64,000 nucleotides of DNA. Source: Pseudaminobacter sp047739745 (GTDB taxonomy: Bacteria > Pseudomonadota > Alphaproteobacteria > Rhizobiales > Rhizobiaceae). The DNA lies in the NCBI RefSeq assembly GCF_047739745.1, contig NZ_JBLLVA010000002.1, forward strand, positions 385,374-449,373, written 5' to 3'. Position 1 is the stretch's first letter. Every line of letters starts with the position of its first letter. The notes beneath the pieces were generated by a model. That model searched no databases, was not told where the DNA came from, and was given only the letters and a program-made list of their open reading frames with translations. Positions 57,562 to 64,000 of this stretch are shown piece by piece. Both the position numbers and the translations under genes were made by a program.

Positions 57562-58998
57562 ATGACGTTTCCTCCCGATCTTCCGGTCGCTGTCATCGGT
57601 GCAGGCCCAGTCGGCCTCGCCGCCGCGGCACATCTGGCCAGCCGAGGTCTCCGGCCGCTGGTCCTTGAGAAGGGTGCGAGCGTCGGGGCTGCGCTTCTCG
57701 AGTGGGGGCACGTCCGGGTCTTCTCTCCTTGGCGATACAACGTCGACGAGGCGGCGCGCGGCCTCCTCGGACGGACTGGCTGGCGCGCTCCCGATCCCGA
57801 CAGGCTGCCGACCGGGGGCGAGATTGTGCGCGACTACCTCGTTCCGCTCGCGGCGGTTCCGGAGATCGCGTCGAACCTGAGGCTAGGGGCGACGGTTACG
57901 GCCATCGCGCGCCAGGGACACGACAAGGTCTCGAACGAGGGCCGCGAGGCTTCGCCGTTCGTCGTCCACTACCAGGACGCGGAAGGGGAGCACCGCGTGC
58001 TCGCCCGGGCCGTGCTGGACGCGTCCGGCACTTGGGCACGCCCCAATCCTATCGGCGTTGACGGTCTCCGGGTTCCTGGCGAGCAGGAGGCGGGGGACCG
58101 GATCGCCTATGGCATTCCGGACGTTCTCGGGGCGGCCAGGAGCGACTACGCCGGGAAGCGCGTTCTCGTCATCGGCGGTGGCCACTCGGCGATCAACGTC
58201 GCGCTCGCGCTCATGGAACTTCAGAATGAGGCCCCCGGAACCGAGATCTTCTGGGCGCTCCGCAGGAACGGCGTGGAGAAGCTCCTCGGCGGCGGGCTGA
58301 ACGACCAGCTGCCCGAGCGTGGCGCGCTGGGGTTAGCCGCGAAGCGGGCGATCGAGGACGGCACGTTGAACATGCTGGCCCCGTTCTCGGTCGACCGCGT
58401 CGAAACCGATGGCGACAGCCTCACCGTCGACGCGACGCTGGCGGGAAAGCCTTTCAGCCTGACTGTGGACCGGATTGTCGTCGCGGCTGGCTTCCGTCCC
58501 GACCTGTCGTTCCTTGGTGAACTCCGCATTGCGCTCGACCCGGCCGTCGAAGCGCCGCCGGCGCTCGCTCCACTGATCGACCCGAACTTCCATTCATGCG
58601 GCACGGTCCCGCCGCATGGAATCGAGGAACTCGCCCACCCGGAACCGGGCTTCACCATCGTCGGCTCGAAGTCGTATGGTCGCGCGCCGACCTTCCTGAT
58701 GGCTACCGGATACGAGCAGGTTCGGTCCGTCGTCGCGGAGATCGGCGGCGACGCGAAGGCCGCGCGCGAAGTTCACTTGGTGCTGCCCGAGACTGGCGTT
58801 TGCAATGCTGTGCCTTCAGCCGGGGACCGCGATGGCGCATCGGGGTGTTGCGGCGGTCCTGTTCCTGAAGCTGTCGACGCTTGTTGCGTTGACGACGCAG
58901 TGGCCAAGGAACTTGGGGACGCAGGGTGCGGATGCGGAGAACGGGTATCTGAACCCGCTCCCGCCGCGTCTGCCGGGTGCTGCCGGAGCGCCGCGTGA
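57562..58998 (+). CDS. ArsO-like flavin-dependent monooxygenase with Cys-rich tail
   Basis: A 478-residue FAD/NAD(P) protein. N-terminal VAVIGAGPVGLAAAAHLASR binds FAD; a second Rossmann motif VLVIGGGHSAINVALALM binds NADPH. The last 70 residues carry four CC or CxC groups (GCCGG, ACCVDD, GCGCG, GCCRS), which looks like a metalloid-binding tail. Such flavoproteins occur in ars operons as ArsO, with unproven substrate. ATG at 57562. Its stop overlaps the MFS start (GTGA). Confidence 0.82.
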   Translation: MTFPPDLPVAVIGAGPVGLAAAAHLASRGLRPLVLEKGASVGAALLEWGHVRVFSPWRYNVDEAARGLLGRTGWRAPDPDRLPTGGEIVRDYLVPLAAVPEIASNLRLGATVTAIARQGHDKVSNEGREASPFVVHYQDAEGEHRVLARAVLDASGTWARPNPIGVDGLRVPGEQEAGDRIAYGIPDVLGAARSDYAGKRVLVIGGGHSAINVALALMELQNEAPGTEIFWALRRNGVEKLLGGGLNDQLPERGALGLAAKRAIEDGTLNMLAPFSVDRVETDGDSLTVDATLAGKPFSLTVDRIVVAAGFRPDLSFLGELRIALDPAVEAPPALAPLIDPNFHSCGTVPPHGIEELAHPEPGFTIVGSKSYGRAPTFLMATGYEQVRSVVAEIGGDAKAAREVHLVLPETGVCNAVPSAGDRDGASGCCGGPVPEAVDACCVDDAVAKELGDAGCGCGERVSEPAPAASAGCCRSAA

Positions 58999-60204
58999 AG
59001 CCAGCAGGAGAAGGCGCGGGAACCGGATGGTTCATCAGCGCCCTGGGAGCCGCCCAGATATGCTCGTGGGGAACGCTGTTCTACGGCTTCCCCCTGATCG
59101 CGGAGGCTATGCGGACCGACCTCGGCTGGTCAAAGCCCGAGCTTTATGGCGCGGCTACGCTCGGCATGTTCCTCGCTGGGCTGGCTGCGTATCCGGTCGG
59201 TTCGGCAATCGACAGAGGCCACGGCCGCGCGCTCATGTCCCTCGCGTCGGCGATCGCCGGGGTGCTGCTTGTCGCTTGGTCACAAGTTTCCAGCCTGACA
59301 GCGTTCTATGCCGTCATGGCGATTCTAGGATGCATGCAGGCAGCGACACTCTACGAGCCCGCTTTCGCCGTGATAGCACGGCGGGTGGGACCCCTGAACG
59401 CGCGGCGGGGATAACGACCCTGACGCTCTGGGGCGGCTTCGCCAGCACGGTGTTCATTCCGCTCATCCAGTTGCTGATCGACATCTATGGATGGCGAGGC
59501 GCGCTCCTTGGCATGGCCGCCGTGAACGGCATCGTCTGCGGCGGCCTGTACCTGATTGCGATTGACCCTTCCAAGGATTCCCCGGCGCGGATCGCGCACC
59601 CGGACGAGGTGGCGCCGCTGGCCGGGAAGCACGCCGCGGCGGCAGCCATGAGGAAGCCGTCTTACTGGGGGCTGATGCTGGCCTGGGTCTCCTACGCTGC
59701 AGCCTTTTCGTCGCTCACCTATCACTTCTACCCCTTGCTACTGGAGCGCGGCCTGGACGCTGCAGGGGTCGTGACGGTCATGGCCGTGATCGGTCCGGCA
59801 CAAGTCATCGGGCGGATTGCGATCATGGCGTTCGCGCCTCGCGCTCCCGTGAAGGCGATCGGATCGGCGGTCGTGATCGTGTTCCCCCTTGCCGTGATCG
59901 GCCTGTCATTCGCCCCGCCTGAAGTTTCGGCGATCGCCGCGATCGCCGCCTTCTATGGGGCAGCCAACGGCATGATCACCATCGTGCGGGGGATAGCCGT
60001 GCCTGAAATGGTGACGCGGCAAGCTTACGGCGCAGTCAATGGCTCTCTCGTCGCTCCGATGAACCTCATGCAGGCGGCGGCTCCACTTGCGGCAGCCGTC
60101 ATATGGCAGCCAGCGGCGGCTACGATGCCGTCCTGGTGGCCATTTTTGCGGGTTCTCTCACCCTGTGTCTTGGCTTCTGGTTTGCAGCCGGAAAAAGCCG
60201 ATAG
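58995..60204 (+). pseudogene. MFS transporter of the ars operon, two frameshifts
   Basis: Three frames in series rebuild one MFS pump of about 403 residues: GWFISALGAAQICSWGTLFY to GPLNARRG; then GITTLTLWGGFASTVFIPLI to AAVIWQ; then GGYDAVLVAIFAGSLTL to the stop at 60204. Single-base losses fall near 59408 (in GGGG) and 60107 (AGGCC to AGCC). GTG start overlaps the flavoprotein stop. ArsK-type arsenite pumps are MFS proteins in such operons, so this could be one; that is inference. Confidence 0.78.
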
Positions 60205-60335
60205 ACGTGTGATAGAGAGGAGCATCGCTTCGACGAGCGGCTCCCCGCTGTTCGGACGCCTTCGGAGGACTTGGAAGCAGGAACGCACGCCGTTGCATCG
60301 AGAGCCGAATCCAGATTCAGTTGGGCCATAGAACC

Positions 60336-61700
60336 ATGGCTCAACGCGTTCCAACCCTTGCTGAACTGCTGTACTGCACGTCTGACGGAAAGCGGACTGT
60401 CGCCGAGTCAGCCGATACGGGCGAATCCGTTCACATCGACGGAGCCCAAAGGGGCCTTGCCTGCCGATGTGTCTGCCCCGGGTGCGGCAGGGCGATGGTC
60501 GCGCACAAGGGGGTCCGCAGGCAGCATTTCCAGCACGCGGCCGCGGCAGAAGGTCGGACGTGCACGTCGTCCGGCGAAACGGCGCTTCACAAGTTCGTGA
60601 CGAATGGGAGGAGACTGCCGCCGCGCACGGACTGGCGTCGGTAACTGCGGCTGAGGGTCTTGCCGTAGGATTCCTGATCCGAGAGGAAGAATGGAAGGCT
60701 TTCGCGCTCCTCCAGTTCGGCCTCGCGGCAAAGGAAGGCTTCAGACGCAAGGATGTGTTCTCGGCGATCAAGGCGAACGGTTGGGTGGCGCAGCGTTTCG
60801 GGTATGTCGGCGAAGAGGTGGCCGCCTCCATGCGGCGGGCCGCCGAACGCGACCTGAGGACGCCGTGGGAGGCGGTCGGCGATTTTCTCGACGGGATGGA
60901 GAAGGCCGGAATGCTCATGCCTCCGGACCTTCGGGGACGGATCGCCGGAGGAAAAAGGCTCTACGGCGCCATCAAGGAAGCGGCGGACCTCCGGGAGCGA
61001 CCCGGAAAGAGGAAGGAGCAACTCCGCGGCCTTGTGAGCCAGACACTGTCTCCGGTGCGGGCCGCCTTCAAGGAGGGCTTCGACTTCGAGGCCTGGCTTG
61101 ACCTGCCGGACGGGAATGGAGTCGCGCCTTCCCAAGCCATCCTGTCAGACGACGGGAGTTTCGAGGAACTTGCCGGAAAGCTCGAGCGCCTGCGCGCCGA
61201 GATGTGGATGCGTCCGCCGCAGGTCACGGAATCTCTGGGGCTTCCGGTGCTCGAGGAAGCGCAGGCGCGGGCGGCCGCTCACTGCGCTGCGGAGGAACGG
61301 CGGGCAAAGGAGGCCGCGGAGAAGGTCGAGCGCGAAGCCGGAGATCGCGAGGCGAGCTTGGCTAAATCCGTGATGGCAGCGATGGGCGCCGCCTCGGAAC
61401 GGATGTCGTCACCGCAGGATTCGCTCGGCGGCCTCTCGCCGGCGGCGATGGCGCGCAGGTCGCAGTCCTACTGGAAGGCATCCGATGCTCTCGACCGCTG
61501 GAGGTCAGCCGTAAGGGAGGAAGGGGAACGCCAGGCCCGCCGCCGCCAAGGCCGACTTCAAGAGGGACGACTACGCAAAACTGTGGATGCGCCAGCCGCA
61601 GAACGCACTCAAGGGAAGGCGACCCGAGGAGTTCTGCATGGATGCCGAGACCTTGGCAACCTGCGTCAAACTGCTGCCGGGGAGGGCGCGGAAACGCTGA
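60336..61700 (+). pseudogene. CoiA-like zinc protein with ParS-like C-terminus, two frameshifts
   Basis: N-terminal part: CVCPGCGRAMVAHKGVRRQH then FQHAAAAEGRTCTSSGETAL, a Cys/His zinc site as in CoiA-like competence/nuclease proteins. One base is missing near 60600; the frame continues EEEWKAFALLQFGLAAKEGF and a charged helical region to about 61530. A short deletion near 61540 then shifts it, and the lost end reads LWMRQPQNALKGRRPEE and CVKLLPGRARKR, like the ParS/MbcA toxin-binding tail. Function unknown; the domain names are tentative. ATG at 60336. Confidence 0.5.
61268..61598 (+). repeat. Direct repeat, right copy (within CoiA-like gene)
   Basis: Bases 61268-61527 are identical to 47434-47693. 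The following part aligns with 47694-47792 but lacks about 27 bases between GCCGCC-like words. This copy sits in its parental gene, so it is the likely source. Confidence 0.9.
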
Positions 61701-61797
61701 TCCGTGGTAGCGCGGAACGTGTCGTCTGCTCTATTGTAAGAATCGGGCGAGGCTCGCGTGCGGCGTCAATGCCACGTGCGAGGGAGGGGATTAGCGG

Positions 61798-62276
61798 GTG
61801 CAGGACCTGGAAACTCAGATCAGCAAGCTGAGTCCTTCGGACTTGGAGAAGCTTGTCGAGTCGTGGGTCAAGGGCGGCGACAGCGGCTATCGCGGCTGGG
61901 AACGGCCTGCAGGTGGCGGTGACCGGGGGCATAGACGTCGCCGGCCTGGTGTCCGACCGCGGTTTCGAAGGCGGGTGGCACGACTACCAGTGCAAGCATC
62001 TTTCCCGGACGCGGGGCGAGCCTGAGACGTTCCCGGAAGTCGGAAAGGTGCTCTACTACGCCTCGCGCGGCGAGTTTCCCGCTCCTCTGAGCTATTCCTT
62101 TGTCGCCCCTAGCGGCGTTTCGCGGCCAGCCCGGCCATGGCTCAGGCAACCTTCGAAGTTCAAGGCCGAGATGTTGGGCGCCTGGGACGCACGGTGCGCC
62201 GCCCATGTGATCAAGGGTACCCGGTCCCGATGGACGATGCTCTGCGGAGCACGATCGAATCCTTCGATTTTGCTCG
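61798..62276 (+). pseudogene. ABC-3C-type restriction-endonuclease-fold protein, broken
   Basis: GTG at 61798 follows AGGGAGGGG. The product reads LSPSDLEKLVESWVK and YRGWERPAGGGDRG, then after one extra G near 61926 GIDVAGLVSDRGFEGGWHDY and QCKHL. GID...QCK is the catalytic pattern of Mrr/REase-fold nucleases and is typical of nucleases in ABC-three-component systems, as are FPEVGKVLYYASRGEF and YSFVAPSGVSR. A missing G near 62215 shifts the frame again before YPVPMDDALRSTIESFDFAR. The C-terminal domain is absent after 62276. Confidence 0.55.
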
Positions 62277-62889
62277 GGCGACAAGGCTTCGGAAGCGCTG
62301 CTGGCGCTTCTCGACATCGCGGCCGCGCTCGTCGTGGAGAAGGAAACGGGGAAGAAGGCCCCGTTCAGCTTCTGCCACTTCATCCCGTATGTCTTGGTGC
62401 CCGAAAGGAGCATGATCGACGAAGCCAGTCCGATAGCGTCAAGACGGGGAACCCTCGGGACGCTCGAAAAGAACGTCTTCAGGTTCCTGCCGACCGGCCG
62501 CGACGACTCTGCGGTCGTCGCCGTAGCGAGCAGGGAGACGTTGCAGGCCGCCAACGCAGGCAAGACGGAACTGCTTCGCGAGATGCTGGAGGGAGTGGAA
62601 AAGGAGCTGTCGGCCGTCGATAGCGTCGAAGGCATCCCGCGCAAATGGAGCGGCTGGAGAAGACCGTCGCCGAGCACGGAGAGACAGTCCGTTCGAGGCA
62701 GGCGGAGCTGGACCTCCTCGTAGCAGAGCGGCGGAACCTGCTCGACCAGCGCGCTGACGCGAGCGCGAAGGCGGGCGAGATCCATGCCATGCTGAGGCGC
62801 TTCGCCGAGCTTGCCGAGGTCTACGAATCGGACATCCAGCGTCTCAAGAGTCTCGAAGAGGGCAGCTTCCTGCTGCTGCGCTTCGCGGA
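62277..62889 (+). pseudogene. ABC-3C-type ATPase, central coiled-coil fragment
   Basis: Reads SFCHFIPYVLVPERSMIDEA, GTLEKNVFRFLPTGRDDSAV and then, after a frame change near 62640, a long coiled coil (MERLEKTVAEHGETVRSRQA on) ending LLLRFADKPC. This order matches the middle of ABC-three-component ATPases, where KPC begins a CPxCG zinc hook. The P-loop end and everything after the first hook Cys are missing. It abuts the nuclease fragment and was probably its partner. Confidence 0.45.
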
Positions 62890-63036
62890 CAAGCCGTGCT
62901 CCCCGCCCAGGAGATCAGGGCAGGGACCAGGCTGGCCAATGCCCGTGACCTGCTGCGCTATGCCCCGATGGCATTGTCCGCTTGGCGACCGCGTCCGGCT
63001 GCTCGCTGCTTTGGAACGCGGGTCGCCGTCATGAAG

Positions 63037-63126
63037 GCCCATCGAAAAATCGCCGACATGAAGGACCGTGTCGTCCGGCATCACGACCGAGTTCCATGCG
63101 CGGATCAGGAACTCATCCATTTCCAC
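63037..63126 (-). pseudogene. Metallophosphoesterase N-terminal fragment
   Basis: Minus-strand MDEFLIRAWNSVVMPDDTVL then HVGDFSMG resembles the DDTVxHLGDF segment of calcineurin-like phosphoesterases, which contains metal ligands. The next motif (GNHD) is not seen and the frame then runs into the ATPase remnant antisense. Only about 30 residues are recognisable. Confidence 0.35.
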
Positions 63127-63677
63127 TGTGCTTGAAAAAGTCTGTTGCAGGCCGTCGGCATCAGCGCATGCGAAAAATGGGTGTCTGCTGTGTAGCGATA
63201 AGTCATGGGAGCATGTAGCGTCGGACGACGCGCGCCTGAAGGCACGCTGGCGGCGTCACATTGCTATTCGGATCGAGAGCCTCTGCATGGCGTGCACTCC
63301 AATTAGATCACCGAACTTGCGTCCAAGATCAAATTGAGGGAGACCGATAGCTGGGTCTCTCTCAGACGTCCACCTGCCATGGCTGGCTCGTTGACAGGCG
63401 ATTTTTGGGAACTCCAGGATTCGTCTCATCTAATGTTGCGTGTCGGTTTTGGTCATTCGACCGTTCAATAGCCCGCAGGGATTCAACTGGGCAGAGCGTA
63501 GAGTTGTCGGTTGCAGACACGCGCTTCTGCAAGGCTTCCGGACGACGTCGACGTTCGCGGCGTAGAGCCGCATGCATGACGCGTCCGAGACGCGAACGCT
63601 CGAAAATTCTCTAGCAGACATTCACGCCCGTCATTTTTGACGCCAAGGTGGGCATTCTCGACGCCAAGATGGGCTAT
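63127..63677. other. About 550 bases with no supported gene
   Basis: No open frame with recognisable motifs on either strand. Near the right end, two related words GACGCCAAGGTGGGC and GACGCCAAGATGGGC lie in tandem (about 63639-63674), leading into the terminal-repeat region. The region looks like degraded sequence just inside an element end. Confidence 0.5.
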
Positions 63678-63724
63678 GCAGACTTTTGAGTCGAAATACA
63701 GAACTTATGAGTCAAAATGCAGCC
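63678..63724. repeat. Candidate right terminal inverted repeat of the accessory element
   Basis: Two adjacent 21-base units (63681-63701 and 63702-63722) agree at 17 of 21 positions: ACTTTTGAGTCGAAAT and ACTTATGAGTCAAAAT are their cores. The pair matches 40278-40324 in opposite orientation. Two adjacent sites at an end are typical of transposase-binding arrays in Tn7-like and Tn5053-like elements. Confidence 0.55.
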
Positions 63725-63760
63725 GGGCTGCATCCCGATGACGGCGCCATATCATGTCAA

Positions 63761-63838
63761 AGCAAGTTAGAGATGAGACGGGTTTAGCAAAGTAGAAATG
63801 CGACAGTGACGCTATTGTCTGCAAAGTAGAAATGCCGC
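63761..63838 (+). repeat. Three direct repeats, IS21-like terminal array
   Basis: AGCAAAGTAGAAATGCGAC (63786-63804), TGCAAAGTAGAAATGCCGC (63820-63838) and a diverged AGCAAGTTAGAGATGAGAC (63761-63779). Multiple short terminal repeats of this GTAGAAATG type occur at the ends of rhizobial IS21-family elements. No istA or istB is in the window, so the element body, if present, lies to the right. Confidence 0.45.
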
Positions 63839-63865
63839 TGCGAGGTTCGATTGGCCGCGACGCGA

Positions 63866-63914
63866 GCCCCCGACCGGGCGGCGCTGGTCGGGGTTGCAGA
63901 GCCCGGTCGGGGGC
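63866..63914. repeat. 14-bp perfect inverted repeat
   Basis: GCCCCCGACCGGGC and GCCCGGTCGGGGGC are perfectly complementary with a 21-base loop. No gene is near and no T-run follows. Could be a mobile-element feature or a transcript end for something beyond the window. Confidence 0.6.
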
Positions 63915-64000
63915 GATCCAGCTTGGCTCCCGGCTTTAGATTCCATGAGGCGTGAACCGCGCCCGGCGCTCTGCGAGAGTGTGGTTGCACAGATGCAATC

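Noticed and set aside
58805..60331. 508-residue open frame as one transporter
   Set aside because: Its first 190 residues overlap the flavoprotein end and first MFS segment in the wrong frame; it is one of three frames of a frameshifted MFS gene.

Overview
The window is a high-G+C alphaproteobacterial chromosome, most likely Hyphomicrobiales (Rhizobiales) close to Mesorhizobium and other Phyllobacteriaceae. Support for this: a fused secDF, two 46-residue DUF1127 proteins followed by RNAs with anti-Shine-Dalgarno loops, an LdtR/L,D-transpeptidase pair, a metal-ligand-poor (Mg-type) HemB, a K+-independent H+-pyrophosphatase, and rhizobial-style intergenic hairpins. The assignment rests on recognised protein families and gene order, not on a database search.

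Bases 1-40120 are ordinary core chromosome with compact, intact genes. In order: the yajC tail and secDF; a pair of mitochondrial complex-I-assembly-factor homologues (NDUFAF3-like, NDUFAF6-like); trmFO; an exported Cys/His/Asp protein; a DUF1127/anti-SD small-RNA locus; a DUF2157/GDYXXLXY membrane pair; tRNA-Leu(UAG); tig; radC and map; an Lrp regulator; guaB; rnd; an MFS gene; aspS; parC; an EamA transporter; a hemB-RDD-bpt operon; an enoyl-CoA-hydratase-fold hydrolase; ldtR and its L,D-transpeptidase; glyA-nrdR-ribD-ribE-ribH-nusB-MFS; hppA; vanZ-like. Several genes end at clear intrinsic terminators.

Bases about 40280-63840 are an accessory metal-resistance region. Related sequences of about 48 bp lie in inverted orientation at 40278-40324 and 63678-63724, and a third partial copy sits at the end of a broken tniQ at 47843-47862. 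Together they suggest one or two nested TniQ-type transposons. The first block (40.8-47.3 kb, minus strand) is a copper/redox cluster: a Cys-rich exported protein, a three-domain multicopper oxidase, DUF411, a 42-residue membrane protein, a cytochrome c remnant without heme motif, TlpA, SCO, a two-domain multicopper oxidase and a ZIP-like transporter. The second block (50.5-54.7 kb) holds chromate genes (chrA, rhodanese-ChrB), a NicO nickel/cobalt exporter, a YqaA protein, and fragments of an MFS carrier and a CsoR/RcnR regulator. The third block (54.9-60.2 kb) is an arsenic operon: arsR, fused arsC/acr3 remnants, arsC, arsH, a second arsR with matching 16-bp operators, an ArsO-like flavoprotein and an MFS pump.

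The right edge (60.3-63.1 kb) holds remnants of what looks like a conflict/defence locus: a CoiA-like zinc protein with a ParS-like tail, and an ABC-three-component style restriction nuclease and ATPase. A 260-bp segment of the CoiA-like gene is repeated exactly 13.8 kb upstream, bracketing the chromate-nickel-arsenic block.

Almost every accessory gene from 44.5 kb rightwards carries a frameshift, internal deletion or truncation, while the 40-kb core shows none. Either the island is decaying, or this end of the sequence has a local quality problem. Many single-base indels fall in short G/C runs, so the second explanation has to be excluded first.
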